64,000 nucleotides of DNA from Brachyspira sp. SAP_772 (GTDB lineage: Bacteria; Spirochaetota; Brachyspiria; Brachyspirales; Brachyspiraceae), in NCBI RefSeq assembly GCF_009755885.1, contig NZ_VYIX01000001.1, forward strand, positions 877,190 to 941,189, given 5' to 3'. The notes under the pieces were generated by a model. That model saw only the letters and a program-made list of their open reading frames with translations. It did not search any database and had not been told where the DNA came from. Within the stretch, counting starts at the first letter, position 1. Each line of letters begins with the position of its first letter. Positions 46,913 through 56,275 of the stretch are shown in pieces. A program made the translations under genes and the position numbers.

Positions 46913-48586
46913 TTAGTTTTTAATATTATCGAAAGGATTATAAGTTAAAGAAGTAGGCTCTTCTTTAGAAATATAGTTTTGAGTTTCTTTTTTGTTTTCA
47001 GCTTCCATATACTCTCTTCTAGAAAGCGATATTCTTCTTTTTACCTGATTAACTTCTCTTACAACAAAAGGATAACTCTCTCCAACTTTAAGTACATTTT
47101 CTAAACTCTCACCCTTAGGTAAATCTATTTGAGAAATATGCATATATCCTTCTAAATCATTTTCTAAAGAAACAATAACTCCAGAATCTATAATAGCCTT
47201 AACAGTACCATTAACTATAGAGCCATGAGGATGAGCCTTGTCAAATACTCTCCAAGGACTTTCTTTAGTATGTTTATAGCTAAGTTTAATTCTTTGCTTA
47301 TCTCTGTCTATAGACATAATAACCATTTCAACTTCTTCATTTTCTTTTATATAATCTTTAATATTAACAGTATTGTTCATCCAATCAAAATCACTAATAT
47401 CACATATACCCTCAAGACCATTAGGAAGTTCAAATACAGCAAAGTCTTTGAATATTCTTTTTACCTTACATTTTACAGAACTCTTAACAGGGAAATCTCT
47501 ATCAGCACTGTCCCAAGGATTATCTTGAACTTGTTTTAATCCTAAAGTTAATTTTCTCTCAGGTACATTCATATCAAGAATTTTACATTCTAAATAAGCA
47601 CCAACCTTAACAAAATCATTAGGATTATTAACATGAGAGTTCCAACTCAAATCAGAAACATGTATAAGCCCCTCAACTCCATCGTATACATTTACAAAAG
47701 CACCAAACTTTTTAACGCTAGTAACTTCACCTTTAATAATATCTCCAACATGATACTCTTCAACAAACTTATACCAAGTGTCTCCCTCAAGCTGTTTAAT
47801 ACCTAAATCAACTTTTCTTTTTTCTTTATCAACAGATAAAACTTGGAACTTTCTCTCTTCACCTTTAGTAATAATGTTTTTAGGATTAATAATCTTAGCC
47901 CAAGACATATTTGGTATAGCAAGGAAACCGTCTAAACCTTCTGTTAATTGTATAAAAGCACCGAATTTCTCTATGTTTTTAACTTTTCCTTCTACTATAT
48001 CGCCTTCTTTCAAATTTGATAAATATTCTTCTATTACTTTATTTTGAGTCTCTTCCTGTAAAGCTTTTCTAGAAACAACAATATCTTTATTACCTTTTTT
48101 ATCAATAATCTTAAATTGAAACTCTTTACCTATATAATCAGCCTCTTTAATTCCTCTAGCAATATCAATTTGAGAAAAAGGACAAAAAGCATTATGTCCC
48201 ATTAAAGAAACGGTAAATCCGCCCTTAATAGCCTCTTTAACAACACCATTTATAGGAGCAGCATTTTTTACAGCGTCCTCTATTAAATCCTGTGCCTTTC
48301 TCTTATCAATCTCTCTCTTAGATAAAATAACATAGCCTTTGCTATTATCTTGCCCCTTTATTACAGCCTCAATCTCTTCACCCTTAACAGGTTCTTTATC
48401 AAACTCATCTCTATTTATTTTACCTTCAACCTTATAATTAAAATCTATAAAAACATCAGTGTCATCGAATTGAACTATTTTTCCGCTAATAACACTTCCA
48501 AGTTTAAAGTGCGTTTTATTGTCACTCTCCTCTAATGCCTTAAGAAATTCATTTTGTTGTTCTGATAAATTATTATCTTCCATCAT
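46913..48586 (-). CDS. rpsA: Ribosomal protein S1 homologue, six S1 domains
   Basis: The 557-residue protein has six OB-fold S1 domains starting near residues 28, 105, 192, 278, 365 and 450. Domains 3 and 4 show the clearest RNA-binding pattern: 'GDIVEGKVKNIEKFGAFIQL' and 'GDIIKGEVTSVKKFGAFVNV'. S1 helps load mRNA on the 30S subunit, especially mRNAs with weak ribosome sites. Six domains match the E. coli-type full-length S1. GGGAGAGGGAAG lies ahead of two consecutive ATGs. It follows cmk, a gene order conserved in many bacteria. Confidence 0.93.
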   Translation of the reverse strand: MMEDNNLSEQQNEFLKALEESDNKTHFKLGSVISGKIVQFDDTDVFIDFNYKVEGKINRDEFDKEPVKGEEIEAVIKGQDNSKGYVILSKREIDKRKAQDLIEDAVKNAAPINGVVKEAIKGGFTVSLMGHNAFCPFSQIDIARGIKEADYIGKEFQFKIIDKKGNKDIVVSRKALQEETQNKVIEEYLSNLKEGDIVEGKVKNIEKFGAFIQLTEGLDGFLAIPNMSWAKIINPKNIITKGEERKFQVLSVDKEKRKVDLGIKQLEGDTWYKFVEEYHVGDIIKGEVTSVKKFGAFVNVYDGVEGLIHVSDLSWNSHVNNPNDFVKVGAYLECKILDMNVPERKLTLGLKQVQDNPWDSADRDFPVKSSVKCKVKRIFKDFAVFELPNGLEGICDISDFDWMNNTVNIKDYIKENEEVEMVIMSIDRDKQRIKLSYKHTKESPWRVFDKAHPHGSIVNGTVKAIIDSGVIVSLENDLEGYMHISQIDLPKGESLENVLKVGESYPFVVREVNQVKRRISLSRREYMEAENKKETQNYISKEEPTSLTYNPFDNIKN

Positions 48587-48629
48587 TCTTCCCTCTCCCT
48601 CCTGAACTTAAAATCAGGTTAATATCTAA

Positions 48630-49310
48630 TTATTCATTAGACTTTTTATTAAAAACCACATCTGTGATTTTTTGTACAACTTCATCTATAGTCATATTTG
48701 TAGTATCTATAATAATAGCATCTTTAGGTACCACTAGGGGACTATCTTCCCTATTAGAGTCAAACTCATCTCTTTTTTTTATACTATCAAGCACTTCTTC
48801 AAAAGTTATATCTTTACCTTTTTGTATTTCTTCTTCATATCTTCTTTTAGCTCTAATTTCAACAGAAGCATCTATGTAAAACTTATATTTTGCAAGAGGA
48901 AAAACAACACTTCCTATATCTCTGCCGTCTACAACATATTCACCGTTTTCAGCAATGTCTCTCTGTAAAGAAACCATGCTTTTTCTAACTGCACTAATAG
49001 AAGATACTTTAGAAACCATATTAACAACTTTTATACTTCTTATTTCTTCACTAACATCTACATCATTTAAGTATATTTTGTTGTCATTGTCAAAACTAAT
49101 TTTTAAATCGCTGATAGCAGATATGATCTCATTATCATTTTGTATATTAACGTTTTTATTTAAAAAAAATAAGGTTACAGCCCTATACATAGCACCAGTA
49201 TCTAAATATTTATATCCTAACTTCTTAGCTACCAACTTAGCTACTGTACTTTTACCAGCACCTGAAGGACCATCTAAAGATATTATTTTATATACTTTTA
49301 AGTCAGACAC
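48630..49310 (-). CDS. cmk: Cytidylate kinase
   Basis: Cmk phosphorylates CMP and dCMP to the diphosphates. The P-loop 'SLDGPSGAGKSTVAKLVAKK' is at about 11-30, 'LDTGAMYRAVTLFFL' follows, then the CMP-binding region 'VVDGRDIGSVVFPLAKYKFY' and 'ASVEIRAKRR'. Length of 226 is normal. The start is GTG (49310-49308) with AAAGG 6 bases upstream. It is 43 bases ahead of rpsA and probably cotranscribed. Confidence 0.95.
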   Translation of the reverse strand: MSDLKVYKIISLDGPSGAGKSTVAKLVAKKLGYKYLDTGAMYRAVTLFFLNKNVNIQNDNEIISAISDLKISFDNDNKIYLNDVDVSEEIRSIKVVNMVSKVSSISAVRKSMVSLQRDIAENGEYVVDGRDIGSVVFPLAKYKFYIDASVEIRAKRRYEEEIQKGKDITFEEVLDSIKKRDEFDSNREDSPLVVPKDAIIIDTTNMTIDEVVQKITDVVFNKKSNE

Positions 49311-49424
49311 CTATAACCTTTATTTAAAAACTTTAATACTAATAATATATCATAAATAATTATAATTGCAAATATTTTAAAAGAAAAAATAAAATAATTA
49401 ACTGATTAAAAAATTAAAGATTTA

Positions 49425-49898
49425 CTAAATATAAAAGTTAAAACCAATATACATATGAGTATCAAAATTAAATTTATTATATGATATAGAAATATTTCTA
49501 ATCATATTATTATAATAGTTTTGCATAGTACTTGAATATTGATAAAATACAGAGAAGTTTTTACTTTTACTAGCAAAAACTTCTATCTCTTTTAAAGTTC
49601 TATAAAAGGCTAAGTAGTAAACCTTAGTGTTCACATTTGGAGAATATGCTAACATATTATACAATTCAAAAACAACATCTAGTAAAAATATTTTATTAAA
49701 CCATATAGCTTTGCTGGTCATAGGAAAATCTAATATTCTTAAACTTTGAGAATATTCCACATAGTTTATATTATTTATATCCACATAATTCCTATTAAAC
49801 TTTATATATTCCCTAGGATAAAAACTATATTCCAATGAATATATTTCTGATATAAAAAATGCCAAAAATATAATAAATACTCTTAATAACAAACCCAT
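49425..49898 (-). CDS. Unrecognised exported protein
   Basis: I do not recognise this 157-residue protein. Starting at ATG 49898 it has a signal-like N-terminus, 'MGLLLRVFIIFLAFFISEIY'. The mature part is rich in Tyr, Phe and Asn and ends 'HMYIGFNFYI', an aromatic-ended strand of the kind that closes outer-membrane barrels, but at this length it would be only a small barrel. No ribosome site is evident. It is flanked by a divergent surface-protein gene. Confidence 0.5.
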   Translation of the reverse strand: MGLLLRVFIIFLAFFISEIYSLEYSFYPREYIKFNRNYVDINNINYVEYSQSLRILDFPMTSKAIWFNKIFLLDVVFELYNMLAYSPNVNTKVYYLAFYRTLKEIEVFASKSKNFSVFYQYSSTMQNYYNNMIRNISISYNKFNFDTHMYIGFNFYI

Positions 49899-49973
49899 AA
49901 TATTAATCAATTTTAAATTTTCATATATTGTATATTATAAATATAAAAATTTAAAGCTTTTTATTATACTCTA

Positions 49974-50001
49974 TTGACAAAAATTTTTTATAGCTTAAAA
50001 T
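49974..50001 (+). promoter_or_regulatory. Promoter of exported barrel-like protein gene
   Basis: TTGACA (49974-49979), a 16-base spacer and TAAAAT (49996-50001) place the transcript start near 50008, supporting ATG 50031 as the start. Confidence 0.7.
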
Positions 50002-50030
50002 GAACATTGTTCAAGACATTGGAGGATTTT

Positions 50031-51023
50031 ATGAAACACACTATTCTAATAATATTTATTCTAAGTATGCATATAATATATGCACAAGGAACTGATTCAA
50101 TAAAATTAAAAATGGATACATACGAAACAAATACAAAATTGAAATGGAGCTATAACCCTTTTAAAAATTATGAAACAGACAGATACTTTTCTTCTTGGGC
50201 TGATCCTAATGCCTACAACAGCAGTTTTTTCATGGGAACAATTTTTAATATAAAAGAAATGTATAAAAACCCTAATTTCAAATTTGATAATATGGACTTT
50301 TTTTATCAGCCTACTCTAGCAACAGAAGTAACACCTATATCTTTTAAATATATGGATATACACAGATTTAAAATTGGAGTTGGTTTTTTAACACATTTTT
50401 TCTTATCTAAATACAAAAATGGTACTAGCCAATATTATGGACAAAGCTTGATGTATGGTACTTATATGCAGGTAGAGACATTTTTTGACTATATATATAA
50501 TGATACTCTAAGATTTAGATTTACTCCTTTAAGGCATATATGTGCCCATATTGCGGGAGATATACTTGGAGATGAAACTCTATATGATAGAACAACAGAA
50601 GAGTTTAGGGATAGCGGTTTTGAACAGATGCAATTTTCTTTGCATTATAAATATTCTTGGTTTACATTTTATGGAGGCAGCTATTTTGCAATCACTGGAT
50701 TTAAAAAGTCGAATTTTGTTAATTTATTTGGTATATTTTCTGGGATTGACTTTAGAGTACCAATATGGGGAGAGATTAGTTTTATAAGCAGTATATATTT
50801 AGCTGCAAATTTAGATGAAATAAATACTGTAAAAAGAGAATATAATAAATATACAATACTTAATTCCTATAATGAGTGGACCCCTAGCATATCGGTAGGA
50901 GTTGGTTTTGAAATATATAGAGTAATAATAGGCTTAAAATATGAATATGCACGTTCAAAACAGTTATATGCTTATAGAAGCATGGAAAATAAAATAGGAA
51001 TAGAAGCAAGTTTATACTTATAA
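50031..51023 (+). CDS. Exported beta-rich protein, DUF1207-like, probable outer-membrane barrel
   Basis: The 330-residue protein starts at ATG 50031 with GGAGG upstream and a Sec signal peptide (1-18, ending IYA). The mature sequence alternates hydrophobic and polar residues with many aromatics, as in a barrel, and ends 'NKIGIEASLYL'. 'LRFRFTPLRHICAHIAGDIL' recalls the conserved RxRxxxxxxSxHxGD region of DUF1207 proteins. The family function is not known. An upstream in-frame TTG (50007) lies at the expected transcript start and is rejected. Confidence 0.65.
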   Translation: MKHTILIIFILSMHIIYAQGTDSIKLKMDTYETNTKLKWSYNPFKNYETDRYFSSWADPNAYNSSFFMGTIFNIKEMYKNPNFKFDNMDFFYQPTLATEVTPISFKYMDIHRFKIGVGFLTHFFLSKYKNGTSQYYGQSLMYGTYMQVETFFDYIYNDTLRFRFTPLRHICAHIAGDILGDETLYDRTTEEFRDSGFEQMQFSLHYKYSWFTFYGGSYFAITGFKKSNFVNLFGIFSGIDFRVPIWGEISFISSIYLAANLDEINTVKREYNKYTILNSYNEWTPSISVGVGFEIYRVIIGLKYEYARSKQLYAYRSMENKIGIEASLYL

Positions 51024-51025
51024 CC

Positions 51026-51053
51026 TTGACAATTTTTAAAAATCTTTTATTCT
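51026..51053 (+). promoter_or_regulatory. Possible promoter of sigma factor gene
   Basis: TTGACA (51026-51031), a 16-base spacer and TATTCT (51048-51053) lie between the previous stop and the sigma gene. Confidence 0.45.
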
Positions 51054-51097
51054 ATATATATTAAATTTTTATATTCTTTTGATAGGAAAAATAGCAC

Positions 51098-52024
51098 TTG
51101 AAAAAAGATATTAACGAAGAATACAAAGGTCCTGTCAGCGTATATCTAAAACAAATAGGTGAAATACGCAGACTCACAAAGGAAGAAGAATTAGAATTAT
51201 GGCAGCGTCTTGAAGTGTGCCGAGAAGATAAAAAAAAGCTAATAGATGAAGGCGAAGAAAAGTATTCTAAAGAAATTGAAGAGATTGATAAAGAAATAGA
51301 TTCTATTCAGCATAAATTAGTAAAATCAAATTTAAGACTCGTTATTAGTATTGCAAAAAGATATTATAATAGCGGAGTTCCATTTATAGATATAATTGAT
51401 GAAGGGAATATTGGCTTAATAGAGGCGGTAAAAAGGTTCGAGTATAGAAAGGGATTTAAGTTTTCAACATATGGGGTATGGTGGATAAAACAAAGTATAG
51501 TTAAAGAAATATCAAGCAAAAGACATATTATAAGATTCCCAATGCATATTGCAAGATTAATAAAAAAAAGCATACAAATATCAAAAAACCTCACACAACA
51601 GCTTGGCAGAGAGCCTTCAATAGATGAAATAGCAAAAGAAATGAAAATAGATAGAAAAACACTCTCATCTATAATAATATTCACTCAAGAAACAGCAAGT
51701 GTGGATTCTTTCTTTAAAAACTCTGATAATAATGATATGACTTCTTTTATTGAAGACAAACATTTTCCTTCGCCTCATCAAGACGCCTTTATGGAAAGTT
51801 TAAGAGATACTTTAACAGAAGCATTAAAAGCTCTAGATGAAAAAGAAAGAACCGTAATTATAGAAAGATTCGGACTCTATGGAAAAGAACCTAAAACATT
51901 AGAAGATACAGGAAAAGAATTAAATATCACAAGAGAGAGAGTAAGACAAATACAAATAAAAGCTCTTAAAAAATTATCAGGTCTTAACTTATCCAAAGAA
52001 TTAAAAAGCTTCCTTTGGGATTAA
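51098..52024 (+). CDS. Sigma-70 family RNA polymerase sigma factor (RpoD/SigA-like, short)
   Basis: This 308-residue sigma factor has region 1.2 'GPVSVYLKQIGEIRRLTKEE', region 2 'LVKSNLRLVISIAKRYYNSG' and 'DEGNIGLIEAVKRFEYRKGF', region 2.4 'FSTYGVWWIKQSIVKEI', region 3 and region 4.2 'TLEDTGKELNITRERVRQIQ'. It lacks region 1.1, so it is either a compact primary sigma or, more likely, a second group-2 factor. The region 4.2 helix closely follows the primary-sigma pattern, so it should read TTGACA-like -35 boxes. The start is TTG with AGGA 10 bases upstream, a weak initiation signal. Confidence 0.88.
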   Translation: MKKDINEEYKGPVSVYLKQIGEIRRLTKEEELELWQRLEVCREDKKKLIDEGEEKYSKEIEEIDKEIDSIQHKLVKSNLRLVISIAKRYYNSGVPFIDIIDEGNIGLIEAVKRFEYRKGFKFSTYGVWWIKQSIVKEISSKRHIIRFPMHIARLIKKSIQISKNLTQQLGREPSIDEIAKEMKIDRKTLSSIIIFTQETASVDSFFKNSDNNDMTSFIEDKHFPSPHQDAFMESLRDTLTEALKALDEKERTVIIERFGLYGKEPKTLEDTGKELNITRERVRQIQIKALKKLSGLNLSKELKSFLWD

Positions 52025-52127
52025 TATATTGTTGGATTGACATATTTTTAATTATTTTTTTATAAAACATTTTTATTATTATCCGAATTAATTTGCATAT
52101 ATTGAAAAAATTCTAAGGATATCATAT

Positions 52128-52991
52128 ATGCCAAACGAAATAAAAACAAAATTAAAACCAGTGATAATAATTCTTTTAATATTAATAGTAGCTGTTGCAG
52201 GATTTTTTATTGTAAGAAGTATATTAAACAGTAAAGGAATGCCTAATTTGGACTTCCCAGAAACAAATACAACAGAAACAACAACTGATACTACTATAGA
52301 TGATATATTCGGTGAAGATATTACACAAGAAGAAAAAGATTTCCTATCTACAAATCAAACTATTGACCCTACTATAACAGAAACTAATATAAATACAAAT
52401 AACAACGCTATAGCATTAACAGAAGATGGACTATATGAAGCTAATAACAATATAAATATACCAGATATAGCACCTCAGCCTACTCAAAAACCCTCTTCTG
52501 GAAGCTCTGCATATATTTATGACACTACAGGAACAGTAGTTGTAGAGCCTAATACAGGAAATAATCAAACATTAAATAATACAGCAATTAATAATCAAGC
52601 TGTTAATATAAGCTCTTTTATAATAAACTATAATGACAGATTTGTTGCTTCTAGAAGCGACCCATTATTAATAACTTTAGCTGTAAAAACACCTCCTCAA
52701 GGTAAATTTGCTAGAATAAGATTTTATGCTAGAAGAATAGATGATAATTATAATATTTTAAGCAGAGATTTAATATTCTATCTTCCAAAAATATATGTTA
52801 TAGACGGACAAGCACAAACTCAGTTCTATTTTGCAGGAAGAAAATCTCCATTAAGCGGCGGACAATATTTACCTAAAGGCAGATATTTATTATATGCTGA
52901 GGCTGAAATAACAGATTCTAATGGACTTCCTGTTGGAAAAACTGGAAGATATCCAATGCCTCAATGGAATTATGTTATAACATTAAGATAA
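52128..52991 (+). CDS. Unrecognised single-pass membrane protein with beta domain
   Basis: I do not recognise this 287-residue protein. One membrane helix (about 11-30, VIIILLILIVAVAGFFIV) anchors it. A Thr/Asn/Glu-rich linker (about 38-165) includes a run of short T-T-E-T-T repeats. The last 125 residues form a compact domain, 'NISSFIINYNDRFVASRSDP' to 'MPQWNYVITLR', with alternating strands. TAAGGA precedes the ATG. A strong terminator follows, so it may share a transcript with the sigma factor. Confidence 0.65.
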   Translation: MPNEIKTKLKPVIIILLILIVAVAGFFIVRSILNSKGMPNLDFPETNTTETTTDTTIDDIFGEDITQEEKDFLSTNQTIDPTITETNINTNNNAIALTEDGLYEANNNINIPDIAPQPTQKPSSGSSAYIYDTTGTVVVEPNTGNNQTLNNTAINNQAVNISSFIINYNDRFVASRSDPLLITLAVKTPPQGKFARIRFYARRIDDNYNILSRDLIFYLPKIYVIDGQAQTQFYFAGRKSPLSGGQYLPKGRYLLYAEAEITDSNGLPVGKTGRYPMPQWNYVITLR

Positions 52992-53008
52992 AAAATATAG
53001 TTAATAAA

Positions 53009-53056
53009 AATTAAGCTCTGGAGAAAAAAATCATTACTCCAGAGCTTTTTATTTTT
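53009..53056. terminator. Bidirectional terminator
   Basis: AAGCTCTGGAG (53013-53023) and CTCCAGAGCTT (53037-53047) form a perfect 11-bp stem with a 13-base loop. T-runs lie on both sides, serving the two convergent genes. Confidence 0.88.
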
Positions 53057-53078
53057 TAATTAAATATTAAATAAAAAA

Positions 53079-54167
53079 TTATAATGCTTTTTTTATATTA
53101 TATTCTTCAAGTTCTATCATCGCATTAATTATCATATCTTTAGTAATAGGATAAGGCGAAACCTCCAAATCTTTTGAAACATATGCCCCATCTAAAACTC
53201 TTGATAATTCTTCATCTTCTAAACTTATATCTTTTATACCTATTGCTTTTATTGAAGTTGGAAGAGATAAAGATTTATTAAAATTAAAAACTTTTTCAAG
53301 TTCATCAAATTGTTTATCCATAGTTAAAAGCAAAAGTATGCCATAAGCTACAAGCTCTCCATGAAAATACTTCTCGCCTATTTCTTTTATTCTTGTAAGG
53401 CCATTATATACAGCATGAGGCAATGATATATGATAATCATCTCTCATAGTAACAGATGTAAGCCCTGTAGTATATACTATATGTAAAACTACTCTATTAA
53501 AATCATCAGTAGGCTTTTTGTTTTTAAAATCATTAAAGGCTTTTAAAGAATATTTTATTATATCATTAGAACATTCTTTTATTATTTCATAACCTAAAAA
53601 ATTTTTATAATCAAAAACTTCATTTCTTGTAGAAAATAAAGTTTCATATTGCTTAGACAAAGCATCTCCCATACCAGCAACAAAATATCTCTCAGGAGAG
53701 TTTAATATAATATCTGTATTAATAAAAGTGTGAATAGCGGGTCTTTTTTCGGTATACAAATCCTTATAAGAATCATCACTATTATACATAACAGATAAAC
53801 TTGTAACCGCCGCACAATTAGAAGCTAATGTAGGAAATGTAAATAAAGGCTTGTTTATCATATCACAAAGTGTCTTAACAGTATCAACACAGCGTCCTCC
53901 GCCAACAGCAAAAATCATATCCGCTTCTTTTATCTCTTTAATATTTTTAAGCATCTCAACATTCTCATAGCTAGCAACCCCGCCATAATAAACTTCAGCA
54001 GCTATTTTTATGTTTTTTAAGCTCTTTAATAAAATATCTCTTGAAGCACTTAAAGATTTTTTTCCAGAAATAATTACAGCATTAGAACCATAATTTTTAC
54101 ATATATCATCTATATAGTTATATGCATCGCTTCCAATAGTATAATTTGGCAAAAATAAACTTTCCAT
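53079..54167 (-). CDS. gldA: Glycerol dehydrogenase-like iron/zinc alcohol dehydrogenase
   Basis: A 362-residue member of the GldA/iron-containing alcohol dehydrogenase family, oxidising glycerol to dihydroxyacetone with NAD in characterised relatives. The NAD-binding 'FAVGGGRCVDTVKTL' (about 91-105) and 'FPTLASNCAAVTSLSVMY' (about 115-132) are GldA-type. Metal ligands fit the Asp of 'AGMGDALSK', the His of 'SLPHAVYNGL' and the His of 'YFHGELVAYG'. Related enzymes act on other polyols or on glycerol-1-phosphate. The gene lies 22 bases after a diguanylate cyclase gene. Confidence 0.8.
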   Translation of the reverse strand: MESLFLPNYTIGSDAYNYIDDICKNYGSNAVIISGKKSLSASRDILLKSLKNIKIAAEVYYGGVASYENVEMLKNIKEIKEADMIFAVGGGRCVDTVKTLCDMINKPLFTFPTLASNCAAVTSLSVMYNSDDSYKDLYTEKRPAIHTFINTDIILNSPERYFVAGMGDALSKQYETLFSTRNEVFDYKNFLGYEIIKECSNDIIKYSLKAFNDFKNKKPTDDFNRVVLHIVYTTGLTSVTMRDDYHISLPHAVYNGLTRIKEIGEKYFHGELVAYGILLLLTMDKQFDELEKVFNFNKSLSLPTSIKAIGIKDISLEDEELSRVLDGAYVSKDLEVSPYPITKDMIINAMIELEEYNIKKAL

Positions 54168-54189
54168 AAATAATCCTTATAATAATATA

Positions 54190-55230
54190 CTATTTTTTAT
54201 TAAATATTCTATCATCATATATGATAACTTTGTTTCTGCCTTGATGTTTAGCCTCATACATAGCCATATCTGATTCTTTTACACTTTGAAATATTGATAT
54301 TTTTGAATTATGCCTATATTCAGATATACCTATACTAACAGTAATTTTTATATCCTGAGATTCATAATTAAAAACTTTCTTTTCAATAGTTCTTCTAATT
54401 CTCTCTCCAACAGTATATGCTTCATCCTTATTAGTATTAGGACAAATAATAACAAACTCTTCGCCTCCGTATCTAAAAGAAATATCGCTTCTTCTAAGTA
54501 TATTATCAGATGATGAAGTTAATAAACGCCCTATTTCATGCAACACTAAATTGCCGCAATCATGACCGTATATATCATTTACATTCTTAAAATGATCCAA
54601 ATCCATAAATATAAGTGATATAGTATATTTATAACGTTTAGCTCTTTCCGCTTCCTCTTCTATAACCTTATAAAAATATCTTATATTATATAAATTAGTA
54701 ATATGGTCAATTATTGATTGTTCATTTAATATATCTATCTCTTTTTTTAACTCTTTAATAAATCTATCTTTTTCTATAGAAGATTCAAGTTCTATATTAT
54801 CTACACTAAGTTTTATATTTCTTATTTTTAATTTAATAATAACATCATATAAAGTATATATATCTACTATACCTATAGGAAAATCTTTATCATCAACAAC
54901 AACGGCATAATCTAGTTTTTTATCTATCATCATATCAAACACATTATTTGTATTAGCATTAAAGGATACTTTTATATAATTTTTAGAAATGAATTTAGAT
55001 ATATTTTGATGAGCCATGCAGTCTATGTTCTTTTTTTTCATTTGCTTTGACATTGCTACAAGCAAATCATTATATATAATAACACCAAAAATTTTTTTAT
55101 TGGCATTTGTAACAACGAAGATTTTTGGAGGATTTTTTGATGATATAGAAATTAAATCTTGAAAAGTGGTATTTTTGTATATTATTTTGACATTATCAGC
55201 TTTAATGTAATTTATGATATCAACATGCAT
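54190..55230 (-). CDS. Diguanylate cyclase with tandem CBS domains
   Basis: This 346-residue cytoplasmic protein has two CBS modules (about 5-65 and 75-135), a coiled linker (about 140-170) and a GGDEF domain. The active site is GGEEF in 'FRYGGEEFVIICP', so it should make cyclic di-GMP. The product-inhibition site R-x-x-D is present as RRSD, exactly five residues before GGEEF. CBS pairs usually bind adenine nucleotides, so the cyclase may respond to energy state. No ribosome site is visible before the ATG. gldA follows closely. Confidence 0.9.
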   Translation of the reverse strand: MHVDIINYIKADNVKIIYKNTTFQDLISISSKNPPKIFVVTNANKKIFGVIIYNDLLVAMSKQMKKKNIDCMAHQNISKFISKNYIKVSFNANTNNVFDMMIDKKLDYAVVVDDKDFPIGIVDIYTLYDVIIKLKIRNIKLSVDNIELESSIEKDRFIKELKKEIDILNEQSIIDHITNLYNIRYFYKVIEEEAERAKRYKYTISLIFMDLDHFKNVNDIYGHDCGNLVLHEIGRLLTSSSDNILRRSDISFRYGGEEFVIICPNTNKDEAYTVGERIRRTIEKKVFNYESQDIKITVSIGISEYRHNSKISIFQSVKESDMAMYEAKHQGRNKVIIYDDRIFNKK

Positions 55231-55300
55231 ATAATGAGTCTTTAATCAAAAAATATTAAAAATACTGTATTTATTTTAACATAAAATCATATTTTTTCAA

Positions 55301-56266
55301 TTATTTTTTTAGTTTATTTTGAAGCTGCATTGTGTTTCTTTCCCAAAAAATATTATTGGTGTAGCCTTGTATTTCTTTGTTTTGTTTTGCAAGCTCTATT
55401 CTTTTTTCTGCCCAAGCACAATATGAGGGGTTTTGCTCTATACCTGAGTAGTTTCTGCCTAATTTCTCTGCGACAACAGAAGTAGTACCGCTTCCTAAAA
55501 AAGGGTCAAATACAAAATCATTTTCATTTGAGCTAGCTAATATTAGTTTTGCTATTAATTTTTCTGGTTTTTGTGTGGGGTGAGCTGTATTTTCAGGCAT
55601 CGACCAATAGGGAATGGATATATCGTCCCAAAAGTTAGATGGATAAGTATCTCTAAAGTTGCCATCTTCTGTTTCTATCCAATCTTTTGGCTTTCCTTCT
55701 ATCTTATATGGTGCTATTACTTTTCTTCTTATTTTTACTTTATCTATATTAAAAGTATATTTATTTGATAGTGTTGCAAACCATATATCTTCCATTCCAT
55801 TTTTCCAATTATTTTTTGCCCCTCTGCCCTTCTCTCGCTGCCAAGTAATTCTGTTTTGTATGTTAAAATATTTCTCTAATACATTGCCTATCACAAGACT
55901 TGATTTCCAATCACAGCATACATATATTGTGGCATTTTCTTTTAATATAGGAATAATACTTTCTACCCATAAATGAGTATATTTCTCATAGCTTAAATTA
56001 TCTCTGTCTTTAAACTCATATCCATGATAGTTTTTTGATATATTATAAGGAGGATCAACTATCATTAAATCAGCTATATTTTTTTCTATTTTTTTTAATA
56101 CATCAAAAGTGTTGCCATTTATAGTTTTATTTATAATATCTTCTTTTTTGTATTCTTTTATATCATCATTATCTATAATGCATTTATTTAAATAAACTTT
56201 TCCTTCTTTTGTATTTATATCAAAATCAATAGTTTTATTTTTTACCGATTTAACTTTTGCATCCAT
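55301..56266 (-). CDS. Beta-class DNA adenine/cytosine-N4 methyltransferase, no cognate nuclease nearby
   Basis: This 321-residue enzyme transfers methyl groups to DNA bases. The catalytic motif IV 'MIVDPPYNIS' (about 69-78) precedes the SAM motif I 'FDPFLGSGTTSVVAEKLGRN', the order of the beta class. 'AHPTQKPEKLIAKLI' is another family block. The first 60 residues and a basic middle ('KIRRKVIAPYK') may read the target. No restriction gene is adjacent, so it may be an orphan, regulatory-type methylase. It starts 9 bases after guaA with no ribosome site of its own, suggesting coupled translation. Confidence 0.88.
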   Translation of the reverse strand: MDAKVKSVKNKTIDFDINTKEGKVYLNKCIIDNDDIKEYKKEDIINKTINGNTFDVLKKIEKNIADLMIVDPPYNISKNYHGYEFKDRDNLSYEKYTHLWVESIIPILKENATIYVCCDWKSSLVIGNVLEKYFNIQNRITWQREKGRGAKNNWKNGMEDIWFATLSNKYTFNIDKVKIRRKVIAPYKIEGKPKDWIETEDGNFRDTYPSNFWDDISIPYWSMPENTAHPTQKPEKLIAKLILASSNENDFVFDPFLGSGTTSVVAEKLGRNYSGIEQNPSYCAWAEKRIELAKQNKEIQGYTNNIFWERNTMQLQNKLKK

Positions 56267-56275
56267 CTATTTATA

